NCBI RefSeq assembly: GCF_900230215.1
Contig: NZ_LT907982.1
Coordinates: 3,763,568-3,827,567 of the forward strand
Source: Jatrophihabitans sp. GAS493
GTDB taxonomy: Bacteria > Actinomycetota > Actinomycetes > Mycobacteriales > Jatrophihabitantaceae
Reading direction: 5' to 3'
DNA: 64,000 nt
Shown one piece after another: positions 54,800 through 64,000 of this stretch; within the stretch, counting starts at the first letter, position 1; each line of letters opens with the position of its first letter. The notes beneath the pieces are model-generated. The model worked only from the letters and a program-made list of their open reading frames with translations, ran no database searches and was not told the DNA's origin. A program made the position numbers and the translations under genes.

Positions 54800-56707
54800 G
54801 TGTGTGGTCTGATCGGATTTCTCTCAGCGGACGCGGGCGCCGCGAAGGCGGAGTCGCTGATCGAGGGTTCGCTCTCCTCCATGCGCCACCGGGGCCCGGA
54901 CGAGGGTGGAATCTGGGCCGACGCCGACGTCGTCATCGGGTTCCGGCGTCTGTCGATCATCGACATCGACCACTCGCACCAGCCGCTGCCGTATCTCAAC
55001 GGCCGCTACCACCTGATCTTCAACGGCGAGATCTACAACTACATCGAACTGCGCGAGCGGCTGGTCCGCGAGTTCGGTGCGGTCTTCGAAACCGACGGCG
55101 ACGGCGAGACGATCGTCGCCGGTTACCACTACCTCGGCGAGAAGGTCGTGCGCGAGCTGCGTGGCATGTTCGTGTTCCTGATCTGGGATGCCGAGGAGCG
55201 CGTCGTCTTCGGCGCGCGGGACTGGTTCGGGATCAAGCCGATGTACACCTACTCCGACGAACGAGGAGTCTTCTTCGGCAGCGAGAAGAAGTGCCTTCTC
55301 GACGTAGCTCTACCCGGCACCACGGCGGAGGTCGACCTCACGGCCCTGCAGCACTACCTGACACTGCAGTATGCGCCCGAGCCCGGATCCATGCATCGAC
55401 GAATCCGCCGCATCGAGTCCGGTACGTACTTCACGCTCCGGCCGGGCGAAGAGGTCGTAGCCCACCGTTACTTTCACCCGGACTTCGCCATCCGGCCGGT
55501 CAGCGACCCGGCAGCCCTCTACCGGCGCATCACAGCGGCGCTGGAGGAGTCGGTGGCCCTGCATATGCGGGCTGACGTGACGGTCGGTGCGTTCCTCTCC
55601 GGCGGGATCGACTCGACCGCCATCGCGGCGCTGGCCAAGCGGCACAACCCGAAGCTACTCACCTTCACCACCGGGTTCGAGCGAAGCGGGTTCTCCGAGA
55701 TCGACGTCGCCGCCGAGTCGGCCGCCGCCATCGGCGTCGAGCACATCACCAAGGTGGTGAGCGCTGAGGAGATGATGCAGACGCTGCCGCTGATCATCTG
55801 GTACCTGGAGGACCCGGTCGCCGACCCGGCGCTGGTCCCGCTGTACTTCATCGCCCGTGAGGCTCGCAAGCACGTCAAGGTGGTGCTCTCCGGCGAAGGC
55901 GCCGACGAACTCTTCGGTGGGTACACGATCTATCGGGAGCCGATCTCGCTGCGCCCCTTCGAACGGGTGCCGATGCCGCTGCGCCGCCAGCTCGGGAAGC
56001 TGGGCGAGCAACTGCCGGAGGGGATGCGGGGCAAGGACCTGCTGCGTCGCGGGTCCATCGAGATCGAGCAGCGCTACTACGGCAATGCGCGCATCTTCCG
56101 CAATGACGAACTGGCCGACACCGGACTTCTCAAGACGTTCGATCCGAAGCTCTCCCATCGGGACGTCACCGATCCGCTGTATGCCCGCACCAGGCACCTC
56201 GACGGCTCGACCCGGATGCAGTACATCGACCTCTTCACCTGGCTGCGCGGCGACATTCTGGTCAAGGCCGACAAGATGACGATGGCCAACTCACTTGAGC
56301 TGCGTGTGCCGTTCCTGGACACCGGCGTCTTCGAGGTTGCCTCCACCATTCCGACCGACCTGAAGATCACGAAGGAGACGACCAAGTACGCCCTGCGCCA
56401 GGCGCTGACCGATATCGTCCCGGCGCACGTGCTGAATCGGGCCAAGCTGGGCTTCCCGGTCCCGATCCGGCATTGGCTCAAGGACGAGATGTATGACTGG
56501 GCGCGGAGCATCATCACCGACGCCCAGACCGCACACCTCATCGACCCGGCCGAGGCACTGCGGCTGTTGGATGCGCACCGGGCCGGGCCGCACGACTACT
56601 CGCGCAAGATCTGGACGCTGCTCGTCTTCATGCTCTGGCACGGCATCTTCGTCGATCAGCGGATCCATCCGGTCGTACCCGAACCGGTCTACCCGGTGAA
56701 CATCTGA
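54800..56707 (+). CDS. asnB: Asparagine synthase (glutamine-hydrolysing)
   Basis: 635 residues. The start codon is followed at once by Cys2 (CGLIGFLS), the N-terminal nucleophile of class II glutamine amidotransferases; RHRGPDEGG, FNGEIYNY and the synthetase PP-loop AFLSGGIDSTAIAAL follow. GTG start at 54800; TATAGA just upstream suggests a leaderless mRNA. The M. tuberculosis homologue is AsnB (Rv2201), sharing the place beside ctaC; LtsA-type members amidate peptidoglycan precursors, so a wall role is possible. Confidence 0.93.
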   Translation: MCGLIGFLSADAGAAKAESLIEGSLSSMRHRGPDEGGIWADADVVIGFRRLSIIDIDHSHQPLPYLNGRYHLIFNGEIYNYIELRERLVREFGAVFETDGDGETIVAGYHYLGEKVVRELRGMFVFLIWDAEERVVFGARDWFGIKPMYTYSDERGVFFGSEKKCLLDVALPGTTAEVDLTALQHYLTLQYAPEPGSMHRRIRRIESGTYFTLRPGEEVVAHRYFHPDFAIRPVSDPAALYRRITAALEESVALHMRADVTVGAFLSGGIDSTAIAALAKRHNPKLLTFTTGFERSGFSEIDVAAESAAAIGVEHITKVVSAEEMMQTLPLIIWYLEDPVADPALVPLYFIAREARKHVKVVLSGEGADELFGGYTIYREPISLRPFERVPMPLRRQLGKLGEQLPEGMRGKDLLRRGSIEIEQRYYGNARIFRNDELADTGLLKTFDPKLSHRDVTDPLYARTRHLDGSTRMQYIDLFTWLRGDILVKADKMTMANSLELRVPFLDTGVFEVASTIPTDLKITKETTKYALRQALTDIVPAHVLNRAKLGFPVPIRHWLKDEMYDWARSIITDAQTAHLIDPAEALRLLDAHRAGPHDYSRKIWTLLVFMLWHGIFVDQRIHPVVPEPVYPVNI

Positions 56708-57219
56708 TGGGCTCCATGTTCTCGCGGATCGCCAGTCTGTTCGGCGGGCGCTCGGGCAGCGCCTCACCGCGCAATCGCCAGCGCGCCGACTATCTCGGCG
56801 ACTTCACCGGAGTGGCCCGCGCCGAGTATGCACCGAAGCCGAACGGACGGCCGGACCCGGGCGAGATCGTGTGGACCTGGGTCAGCTACGAGGACGACCC
56901 GAAGCAGGGGAAGGACCGTCCGGTCCTGCTCATCGGCCATGACAGCCGCAGCACCTCGCTGCTGGGCCTGGCGCTGACCAGCAAGGACCATCACGCCGGT
57001 GCCCGTGTCACTGGTGGCGTCACTGAGACCCGCGATGGGCGACACTGGTTCGACCTGGGATCAGGCGCCTGGGATCCCCAGGGACGCCCAAGTGAAATCC
57101 GTCTCGACCGTGTGCTGCGGATCGACCCCGCGGCGGTGCGGCGCGAGGGTGCAAGCATCGACCGGGCTCGATTCGACGCTGTGATCGCCGCCCTCAAGCA
57201 GGCGAAGGGCTGGCGCTAG
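56707..57219 (+). CDS. PemK/MazF-like protein, no partner antitoxin seen
   Basis: 170 residues. After a Ser/Arg-rich N-terminus (about 45 residues), the segment DPGEIVWTWVSYEDDPKQGKDRPVLLIGHD matches the PemK/MazF beta-barrel start, and LLGLALTSKDH the next core strand. Its ATG shares TGATG with the asnB stop, so it is translated from the asnB mRNA. No antitoxin-sized gene adjoins it, and coupling to a housekeeping gene is unlike a toxin. RNase activity is unproven. Confidence 0.8.
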   Translation: MGSMFSRIASLFGGRSGSASPRNRQRADYLGDFTGVARAEYAPKPNGRPDPGEIVWTWVSYEDDPKQGKDRPVLLIGHDSRSTSLLGLALTSKDHHAGARVTGGVTETRDGRHWFDLGSGAWDPQGRPSEIRLDRVLRIDPAAVRREGASIDRARFDAVIAALKQAKGWR

Positions 57220-57272
57220 CGCTCGACCGCCGCAGGGTGGCAGCTACTGCGGCCGGACGGCTAGCCAGTCTG

Positions 57273-58317
<1,045 letters not shown>

Positions 58318-58361
58318 TTGCGATCTTGCTGATGTTTGTGTATCGGGCCAGCCTTCGGCGA

Positions 58362-58751
58362 CTAGCCGCAGAAGGAGTTACCGCAGGCACAACCGCCGGA
58401 GGCCTGCGGGTTGTCGATGGTGAAGCCCTGCTGCTCGATGGTGTCGGTGAAGTCGATCGTCGCGCCGACGAGGTACGGGCCACTCATCCGGTCGACGACG
58501 ACCGGGACGCCTTCGTAGTTCAGTTCGATGTCGCCGTCGAGGGTGCGCTCGTCGAAGAACAGCTGGTACTGCAGGCCGGAGCAGCCACCGGGCTGGACGG
58601 CGACGCGCAGACGAAGGTCGTCGCGGCCCTCCTGCTCGAGCAGGACGCGGACCTTGCCGGCGGCAGCGTCGGTCAGGGTTACCGACGTGGCCGGTGCGTC
58701 GGCGGGTGCAGCGGTCAGTTCAACCTGAGTCGCGGTGTCGATTGCGGTCAT
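58362..58751 (-). CDS. erpA: Iron-sulfur cluster insertion protein (A-type carrier)
   Basis: 129 residues; delivers Fe-S clusters to apoproteins. The three conserved cysteines are in QPGGCSGLQYQLFF and the C-terminal SGGCACGNSFCG. The N-terminal 20 residues are a variable extension. GGGGAG precedes the ATG. It sits near several Fe-S protein genes (QcrA, sulfite reductase, the DoxX-Rieske fusion), all possible clients. Confidence 0.93.
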   Translation of the reverse strand: MTAIDTATQVELTAAPADAPATSVTLTDAAAGKVRVLLEQEGRDDLRLRVAVQPGGCSGLQYQLFFDERTLDGDIELNYEGVPVVVDRMSGPYLVGATIDFTDTIEQQGFTIDNPQASGGCACGNSFCG

Positions 58752-58909
58752 TCAGTACTCCCCAAGGGATGGAAAACGGTGGTCGAGACGGTGTCGGAAT
58801 CGCGATTACACGAGCTGCGAACTCTCAGAGACCAATTCAGCTCCCTGTGGGAACCATCATGGGCTCAGCCGATATTCCCATCGTAGTGGAAAAGTCCGGC
58901 AACTGAGGC

Positions 58910-59854
58910 TCAGCGGCGCACTTCACCGTCCACCACGGCGACCGGAATGCTGGTCAGGCCACGCGTGGCCGGTCCGGAGATGCGTTCACCGGTCGAGGTG
59001 AAGCGCGAATCGTGGCACGGGCAGACGAACCCCTCGCTGGCCGAGAGATAACTCACAGGGCACCCTTGGTGCGGACAGACCGCATCGACGGCGGTGAAGT
59101 CCCCCGGTTGCAGCTGAAGCACGAAGGCCGGATCACCGGTACTGGGGTCGGTGACCGGCAGCGCGGCGCCCACCGCTACAGCGGATGCTTGGGCCAGGAC
59201 TGCCCCGCCACCCGGGGTGGGTACCGGTGTCGGCGCGACGCCGGCCTGCCGGGACCGGTGCACCGGCCGCAGCAGGGCAGCTGCGGCGGCGATCAGCAGG
59301 GTCACCGCGCCCGCCCCCGCGGCGAGGACGCTGCGGCGGCCGATCGCATTGGAGGGCGATCGGTCGCCCGACGCAGTGGGGCGGCTGAAGAGAGCGGTCA
59401 CCTCGAAGACACCGCCGCTACCGGCGATCAGAATTGGTGTGAAAGCGAAGAGGTAGACCACGTCGTCACTGGTGTACCAGGGGTCGGCCCGCCAACTCAC
59501 CGTCAGCCAGAGTGGCAGCACCAGCAGCATCCCGCCCAGTGCCGCGACCCGGGTGAAGAGCCCGCAGGCGAGTCCCACGCCGACCGCCAGCTCACCCAGA
59601 GCGATCAGGAGCCCGAACGCGGAGCTGTGTGACTGGACCGGCCCGAGGAATGAACCGATCGGGCTAGCGGTGCGGGCCGCTGTGACGGTGGCGTGCAGCG
59701 ACAGTGCCGAATGCCCGTCGAGGAACCGCGGGTCGGCGATCTTCGAGATGCCCCCGTAGAGAAAAACGTAGGCCAGAAATGCCCGCAGTGGCAGCAGCAG
59801 CCACCCCGGTTCGCCGGCCCGGGCACGCCAACGATCGGACAGCTGGGGACTCAT
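58910..59854 (-). CDS. DoxX-type membrane domain fused to a Rieske [2Fe-2S] domain
   Basis: 314 residues. The first 160 form a four-helix DoxX/TQO-small-subunit-like domain (LPLRAFLAYVFLYGGISKI, ALGELAVGVGLACGLFTR, AFTPILIAGSGGVFE). A Tat-like RRSVLAAGAGAVTLL segment begins a fifth membrane helix (about 174-195), then a Pro-rich linker and a C-terminal Rieske domain with AVCPHQGCPVSYL and FVCPCHDSRF. The frame is continuous, so it is a true fusion. It looks like a membrane electron-transfer protein, perhaps quinone-linked; partners unknown. Confidence 0.85.
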   Translation of the reverse strand: MSPQLSDRWRARAGEPGWLLLPLRAFLAYVFLYGGISKIADPRFLDGHSALSLHATVTAARTASPIGSFLGPVQSHSSAFGLLIALGELAVGVGLACGLFTRVAALGGMLLVLPLWLTVSWRADPWYTSDDVVYLFAFTPILIAGSGGVFEVTALFSRPTASGDRSPSNAIGRRSVLAAGAGAVTLLIAAAAALLRPVHRSRQAGVAPTPVPTPGGGAVLAQASAVAVGAALPVTDPSTGDPAFVLQLQPGDFTAVDAVCPHQGCPVSYLSASEGFVCPCHDSRFTSTGERISGPATRGLTSIPVAVVDGEVRR

Positions 59855-59866
59855 GTCGGCAATTCT

Positions 59867-59930
59867 CCCCCGTCTATCCCCCGCTTATCCCCCGCACCTG
59901 ACCACCCGCCTGACCACCCGCCTGACCACG
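59867..59930. repeat. Short C-rich tandem repeats
   Basis: CCCCCGTCTAT-like 11-bp units at 59867, 59878 and 59889, followed by 12-bp CTGACCACCCGC units at 59898, 59910 and a partial at 59922. They lie in the 240-bp divergent spacer between the DoxX-Rieske gene and the DUF3043 gene; otherwise that spacer shows only promoters. Confidence 0.7.
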
Positions 59931-60081
59931 TATCCATCGCCGACCGAATCCCACCACCCAGTCATCGCCCGGTCACTCTCCGACCGACTCGACGGTCGAG
60001 CTGCCCACTCCTCCCGGCCCCGGCGAGAGCAAGCAGGCAGAATCAGCTCGAGCCATGGTCGGCGCCATCGCATTTGCGCAC

Positions 60082-60087
60082 TATTCT
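60082..60087 (+). promoter_or_regulatory. -10 element of the DUF3043 gene
   Basis: TATTCT ends 7 nt before the GTG at 60095; TTGCGC about 75 nt into this line (60074-60079) is too close to be a standard -35. Leaderless arrangement. Confidence 0.55.
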
Positions 60088-60094
60088 CATAGGC

Positions 60095-60730
60095 GTGAAG
60101 ATTCTGCCCCGACGCTCCACATCGGACGCCTCCGCCCAGCAGTTGGATTCGACGCCTGAGGTGAGCGCCACCTCAGGCGCCGCCGCCAAGGGTCGCCCCA
60201 CGCCCAAGCGTCGAGACTCCGCGCCGCGCCGGGCCCCGGTCGTCGCGCCGCCGCAGAATCGTCGCGAGGCGATGAGCTGGCAGAAGAACCAGGCGAAGGC
60301 GGCTAAGGCCACCTCCGCTACGCGGTCCGGATCGGCCGCACCGGCCCGTGGAAGCGTGGCCTATCGAGATGCCTACCGTCGCGGCGACGAGTCAGTTCTG
60401 CCCAAGCGTGACCGCGGGGCCACCCGCCGACTAGCCCGCGATTGGGTCGATTCACATCGAATGATCAGCAACTACATGCTGATTCTGTTCCCGCTGATGC
60501 TGCTCGGCTTCCGCATCCAGTACGTGAACGTCGTCGTGCTCGCGCTGTTCATGGTGATCGTGGGCGAGTGGTTCCTCACTGGTCGCAAGGTGCTACTACT
60601 GGCCAAGAGTCGCGGCATCGAGACGCGGGAATCGCCACTGAGCATCGGTTTCTACGCCGGAAGCCGCTCCTACCTGCCCCGCCGCTGGCGTCTGCCGGCG
60701 CCGCAGGTGAACCGCGGCGACACGATCTAG
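60095..60730 (+). CDS. DUF3043 membrane protein (Rv2206-like)
   Basis: 211 residues. A basic, disordered N-terminal half (Ser/Ala/Arg/Lys) leads to the conserved core DWVDSHRMISNYMLILFPLMLLGFRIQYVNVVVLALFMVIVGEWF with two transmembrane helices (about 126-143, 147-165), then ESPLSIGFYAGSRSYLPRRWRLP. This actinobacterial family has no known function; M. tuberculosis Rv2206 is in the same place. Confidence 0.88.
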   Translation: MKILPRRSTSDASAQQLDSTPEVSATSGAAAKGRPTPKRRDSAPRRAPVVAPPQNRREAMSWQKNQAKAAKATSATRSGSAAPARGSVAYRDAYRRGDESVLPKRDRGATRRLARDWVDSHRMISNYMLILFPLMLLGFRIQYVNVVVLALFMVIVGEWFLTGRKVLLLAKSRGIETRESPLSIGFYAGSRSYLPRRWRLPAPQVNRGDTI

Positions 60731-60756
60731 TTCAGCCCGGCCTTCTCCGGCAGCGT

Positions 60757-61548
60757 CTAGCTAGGTTGATTAGCCAAGGACTCATCGGCGGCGGCGTCTT
60801 GGATGCCCAACGCCTCGACCAAGGGACCACCCTCGCTTGCCGGAACCGTTCGGTCCTCGTTAGCTGACTCCTCGACCAGCCCGGCCGGGGTGCGCGGCGC
60901 CGCCACCTGCCAGGATGAATCCGGGTTGGTCAGGTCGAGCATGCAGACCTCAGCGAAGTGAATGAGCTCCGCCTCAAGCTGCTCCGGCGATCGCGTACGC
61001 CCTGATCGCCACCAGTGGTGGGTTATCGCGGTCACCGCACCGATGAGCCCGATCGTGCCGATGCTGTAGTCACGCTTGATCACCTCACCCCGGCTGATCG
61101 CCCGCTGGACCTCGATATCGACGATCTGGGTCCACTTCTCGCGCTGCTTGAACCGGTAGTCCTCAACGGCCGGACTGACGCCGATGATCTCGACGTGGAT
61201 TATGCGCACGTAGATCGGATCATTTACCGTCTCCCGCACATAGGTGGTGAGCCCGGCGACCGCGCGCTGCTGCATGGTCGCCTCCTCAAGCCCCATCAGC
61301 GACTCGAAGACCTTCATCCAGACCCGGTTGGTCAGTTGGCCGTGCACCTCCATGAGGAGCGCTTCGCGGCTGTCGAACTCCTCGTAGAAGTTGCGAGTCG
61401 AGACGCCGGCCCGGCTGCAGATGCGCTCGATCGGGGTGGCGGCGTATCCGTCGGTTCCGAATAGTTCAGTCGCACTCTCGACCAGGCGTGCGTGCCGGTC
61501 AGCCCGGCGCTGCTCGGCGGTGCGCCCGCCATAGGCGCGGTTACTCAT
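60757..61548 (-). CDS. TetR family transcriptional regulator
   Basis: 263 residues. N-terminal helix-turn-helix SATELFGTDGYAATPIERICSRAGVSTRNFYEEFDSREALL, then an effector-binding helical domain and an extra acidic tail of about 50 residues (NEDRTVPASEGGPL). The ATG at 61548 has GGAGG 8 nt before it; 61557 is less likely. It is followed upstream by a small conserved gene in the same direction. Ligand and targets unknown. Confidence 0.88.
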   Translation of the reverse strand: MSNRAYGGRTAEQRRADRHARLVESATELFGTDGYAATPIERICSRAGVSTRNFYEEFDSREALLMEVHGQLTNRVWMKVFESLMGLEEATMQQRAVAGLTTYVRETVNDPIYVRIIHVEIIGVSPAVEDYRFKQREKWTQIVDIEVQRAISRGEVIKRDYSIGTIGLIGAVTAITHHWWRSGRTRSPEQLEAELIHFAEVCMLDLTNPDSSWQVAAPRTPAGLVEESANEDRTVPASEGGPLVEALGIQDAAADESLANQPS

Positions 61549-61566
61549 ATTGCCCACCTCCGGCCC

Positions 61567-61788
61567 TCATTCTGAAAGGAGCATAGGGCCGTAGACGAAC
61601 GCACCGTCATGAAAAAGGGTGACCTGTGTGACACCTTGTTCGGCCAGCTGGGGCCACGTCTCGCCAACCCAGCTCTCGGCGTCGGACTGGCTCGGATGCA
61701 CCGGATTCTCGATCTCTGCGAGCGCTGAGCGACTCGGGCCGGACTCGTTTTCACTGGCCGCGCTCTCGAGTTGCCACGTCCACGCCAT
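61567..61788 (-). CDS. Small conserved actinobacterial hypothetical protein
   Basis: 73 residues: AWTWQLES at the start, then NPVHPSQSDAESWVGETWPQLAEQGVTQVTLFHDGAFVYGPMLLSE, a mixed alpha/beta pattern conserved in actinobacteria beside this TetR gene. I chose the ATG at 61788 for GGTGGA 6 nt upstream. Its stop is 18 bp before the TetR start, so both are probably one operon. No known domain recognised. Confidence 0.75.
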   Translation of the reverse strand: MAWTWQLESAASENESGPSRSALAEIENPVHPSQSDAESWVGETWPQLAEQGVTQVTLFHDGAFVYGPMLLSE

Positions 61789-61957
61789 GCTCATTCCACC
61801 CATCTGGTCAGCGACACGTTCACTTTCACGACATCGCCGTTGACGATATCCCGTTAGGTCCGCATACGGACAGTGCCGAATCGCTCAGATCGATGGATGG
61901 ACGCGCGGAGCGCCGAGCGGCGTGTCCGTCCCACATCCGAGGAGGCAAGATAGCCCG

Positions 61958-62971
61958 GTGACCGACGACGAGAACCTGCTCGCTGACATCATCGACTGGC
62001 CGGACTCGGACTCGGCCCGCGCCGAGTCCGAACGCTTCGCGGTTCACCCCGGTTGGGGTCGGTTGGCCGGTCTCGCCAAATGGGCGGCGGCCGTCCAGCA
62101 GCAGTCACCGGCCCGTCGGTTCCTACGTCCTAAGCTGGTCATCTTCGCCGGCGACCACGGACTCGCCGAGGCAGACATCTCGGCCCATGAACCGGGCTAC
62201 ACCGCCGCGCAGCTCGCCGCCCTGCGGGACGGATCGTCGCCCATCAATCGGCTGGCTGAGCTCTCCCGGGTCGGGCTTCGGGTGGTGGACGTGAGCTCGA
62301 CGCGCCGCAGCGGCGACGGGACGGCCGCCTCGCCGGACCAGTCCTGGATCCGGGACGCCAGCGGCCGGGCCGACCTGGAAGATGCGCTGGACGCCGACCA
62401 GACGCGACGCGCCCTTCAGCTCGGCGCAGACATCGCGGACGCCGAGATCGAGGCGGGCACGGACCTGCTGCTCCTCGGCGACGTCGGCCGAGGCAGCACC
62501 GCGGTCGCCGCAGTGATCGTCAGTGTGCTGGCCGGCGCCGAGCCGCTGAAGTGCATCGGACGGGGCTCTGGGGTCGATGACGAGGGGTGGATGCGCAAGA
62601 TGACCGTCGTGCGCGACGCCCGGCTGCGGGCCTGGCCGCAGCGGCATGAGCCGGCCGAGCTGCTTCGGGTCACCGGCGGCGCCGACTTCGCGGCGATGAC
62701 CGGCTTCCTCCATCGAGCGGCCGCCCGCCGCACCCCGGTGCTGTTGGACGGTCTGGTCAGCGCGGCGGCCGGAATGCTCGTGCAGCGGGCCGATCCGGTG
62801 GCCGTGCAGTGGTTTCATGCCGCGCAACGCTCCAGCGAAGCCGGTCACGCCCTCGCGCTGACGCGCCTCGGGCTCACCCCGATCCTGGAGCTCGGGCTGG
62901 CCACCGGTCAGGGTGCGGGCGCGCTGCTCGCCTTCGAACTGCTGCAGGCTTCGCTCTCGGTACAGCGCTAG
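61958..62971 (+). CDS. cobT: CobT-like nicotinate-nucleotide-dimethylbenzimidazole phosphoribosyltransferase, altered active site
   Basis: 337 residues, clearly CobT by alignment with M. tuberculosis Rv2207: LVIFAGDHGLAEADISAHEPGYTAAQ, SGVDDEGWMRKMTVVRDARLRA, RTPVLLDGLVSAAAGMLV. But the loop GDMGIGNTT is GDVGRGSTA, and the C-terminal GEGTGA, which carries the catalytic base (Glu317 in Salmonella), is GQGAGA with Gln318 (codon CAG at 62909). No cobU or cobS lies nearby. It may use another substrate, or be inactive. GTG 61958 follows GAGGAGG at 12 nt; the start could be elsewhere. Confidence 0.82.
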   Translation: MTDDENLLADIIDWPDSDSARAESERFAVHPGWGRLAGLAKWAAAVQQQSPARRFLRPKLVIFAGDHGLAEADISAHEPGYTAAQLAALRDGSSPINRLAELSRVGLRVVDVSSTRRSGDGTAASPDQSWIRDASGRADLEDALDADQTRRALQLGADIADAEIEAGTDLLLLGDVGRGSTAVAAVIVSVLAGAEPLKCIGRGSGVDDEGWMRKMTVVRDARLRAWPQRHEPAELLRVTGGADFAAMTGFLHRAAARRTPVLLDGLVSAAAGMLVQRADPVAVQWFHAAQRSSEAGHALALTRLGLTPILELGLATGQGAGALLAFELLQASLSVQR

Positions 62972-64000
62972 CTAGCGCACGTGCGACGGCACGAACGGCG
63001 GCTTCACGATCACCACCGGCGACGGACGCCCCCGCACGTCCAGCACGACCTCGTCACCCTCAGCCACCCCAGCGTCAACCGAGACCAGAGCGAGCCCGAT
63101 GCCGCGCTTCAAAGTCGGTGAGAACGTCCCGCTGGTGACCTCGCCGATGACGCCACCGGTGGCGTCGAGCAGCTCCATGTGAGCCCGTGGAATTCCCCGT
63201 CCGACGGCGCTGAGACCCCAGAGGACGCGCGCCGGTCCGGCCGCCTTCTCGGCCAGCAGCGCCTCGCGACCCCAGAACGTCTCTTTCTTCCAGCCGACGG
63301 CCCAGCCCGATCGAGCCTGCAATGGTGATATCTGGAGGGAGAGGTCCTGCCCGTGCAGCGGATACCCCATCTCGGTGCGCAGCGTGTCGCGGGCACCGAG
63401 GCCGGCCGGCATCCCACCGAAGCCGCTGATCACCTCGGTTAAGGCATCCCACACCTGCACGCTGGTGTCCCACTTCGGCAGGAGTTCATAACCGTGCTCG
63501 CCGGTGTAGCCGGTGCGGCAGATACGAATCGGCTCGCCGTTGAAGGTGTCGTCGATGTAGGCCATATACGGCAGGTCGTTGGCCAGATCGAGGGCAGCGA
63601 GAACGTCAGCCGATCGCGGGCCCTGCACCGCCAGGACTCCGTAGTCGCGGTGCTGCCCGCGGACCTCGATCCCATCGGGCGCGGCCGCTACCAATCGCTC
63701 GACCACCGCAGCGGTGTTCGCCGCGTTCGGCACCAGGAACACCTCGTCATCGCTGACCAGGTAGGCGATGAGATCGTCGACGACACCACCCGCCGAGTCG
63801 CAACACAGCGTGTACTGAGCCGAGCCCGGCGCAATACGCCGAAGATCATTGGTCAAACAGCTGTTGACGAACTCCGCCGCACCGGGGCCCGCCACCAGCG
63901 CCTTCCCCAAGTGTGAGACGTCGAAGATGCCGACCGCGTCACGAACCGCGGCGTGTTCCTTCAACACGCCCCCGCCGCTGGCCGTGTATTCAATCGGCAT
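62972..64000 (-). CDS. gcvT: Glycine cleavage system T protein (aminomethyltransferase), 5' end beyond window
   Basis: 342 codons are in the window, ending at 62972 directly next to the cobT stop. The Met at the edge belongs to the internal MPIEY motif of GcvT (usually WEMPIEY, about 30 residues in), so the true start is outside. [47 protein letters not shown] and the C-terminal [18 protein letters not shown] are typical. It transfers the aminomethyl carbon to tetrahydrofolate in glycine breakdown. Confidence 0.94.
   Translation of the reverse strand: MPIEYTASGGGVLKEHAAVRDAVGIFDVSHLGKALVAGPGAAEFVNSCLTNDLRRIAPGSAQYTLCCDSAGGVVDDLIAYLVSDDEVFLVPNAANTAAVVERLVAAAPDGIEVRGQHRDYGVLAVQGPRSADVLAALDLANDLPYMAYIDDTFNGEPIRICRTGYTGEHGYELLPKWDTSVQVWDALTEVISGFGGMPAGLGARDTLRTEMGYPLHGQDLSLQISPLQARSGWAVGWKKETFWGREALLAEKAAGPARVLWGLSAVGRGIPRAHMELLDATGGVIGEVTSGTFSPTLKRGIGLALVSVDAGVAEGDEVVLDVRGRPSPVVIVKPPFVPSHVR

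Noticed and set aside
61804..61957. Cobalamin riboswitch before cobT
   Set aside because: The 154-bp spacer is too short and lacks the B12-box; only a small GTCCG-CATA-CGGAC palindrome is seen.

Overview
The window is chromosomal DNA from a high-G+C Gram-positive bacterium (Actinomycetota). The evidence is strongly G/C-ending codon use, GTG starts, many promoters of the TANNNT type sitting 6-7 nt before a start codon (leaderless mRNAs), a cytochrome bcc-aa3 branch with a di-haem QcrC, a mycobacterial-type LexA box, and gene order. With gaps and insertions the order follows, from memory, the Mycobacterium tuberculosis block from just upstream of mraZ to gcvT (about Rv2169 to Rv2211c). The carotenoid, sulfate and Kdp blocks are insertions relative to that order. 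A Frankineae/Jatrophihabitans-like soil actinobacterium would fit, but that is only a guess. I see no phage, IS element, CRISPR array, rRNA or tRNA; this is a housekeeping region.

Layout. 1-0.8 kb: 5' end of a methyltransferase gene and a HEPN-domain gene behind a perfect SOS box. 0.9-8.2 kb: assimilatory sulfate reduction, with a leftward sirohaem synthase-cysN-cysD-cysC operon preceded by a cysteine-containing leader peptide, and a rightward sulfite reductase-zinc ribbon-cysH operon. 8.3-9.9 kb: GNAT and metF. 9.9-12.9 kb: carotenoid genes crtI, crtB and a two-gene lycopene cyclase. 13-19.8 kb: Rv2175c-like regulator, spermidine-synthase-like protein, PASTA Ser/Thr kinase, endonuclease IV, threonine aldolase and class II DAHP synthase. 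20.1-28.4 kb: a tightly overlapping kdpFABC-kdpDE operon led by an extra 27-residue membrane peptide. 28.4-43.9 kb: phosphofructokinase (active-site residues predict pyrophosphate use), RNase AS-like nuclease, acyltransferase, hydrolase, EEP nuclease, glucokinase, a pilin-like orphan, a DUF5304-ArsA-SRPBCC cluster, FadD15-type acyl-CoA ligase, PimB-type mannosyltransferase, a metallopeptidase-like secreted protein, and a NlpC/P60 hydrolase under a c-di-AMP riboswitch. 44-47.8 kb: DEDDh-GIY-YIG nuclease, RAM-domain protein, trpD, receiver-like protein. 48.1-54.6 kb: ctaE-qcrCAB and ctaC-ctaF. 54.8-64 kb: asnB, PemK/MazF-like protein, adenosine-kinase-like enzyme, erpA, a DoxX-Rieske fusion, DUF3043, TetR, a CobT homologue with a changed catalytic residue, and gcvT running off the right edge.

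How they work together. Sirohaem synthase supplies the cofactor of the sulfite reductase; CysND/CysC/CysH feed it sulfite. KdpFABC with KdpDE is high-affinity K+ uptake; the c-di-AMP riboswitch on the cell-wall hydrolase is a second link to osmotic control. CtaE, CtaC, CtaF and QcrCAB are parts of one respiratory supercomplex. AroG and TrpD serve aromatic amino acid synthesis; MetF and GcvT serve one-carbon metabolism.

The best candidates for new biology are small: the SOS-controlled HEPN gene, the Cys leader peptide, the peptide leading kdp, an 11-bp phased repeat array before ctaE, paired palindromes before asnB, and three proteins whose key residues are altered (CobT, the HEVTL peptidase-like protein, PFK). 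I found no convincing new multi-gene defence or mobile system.
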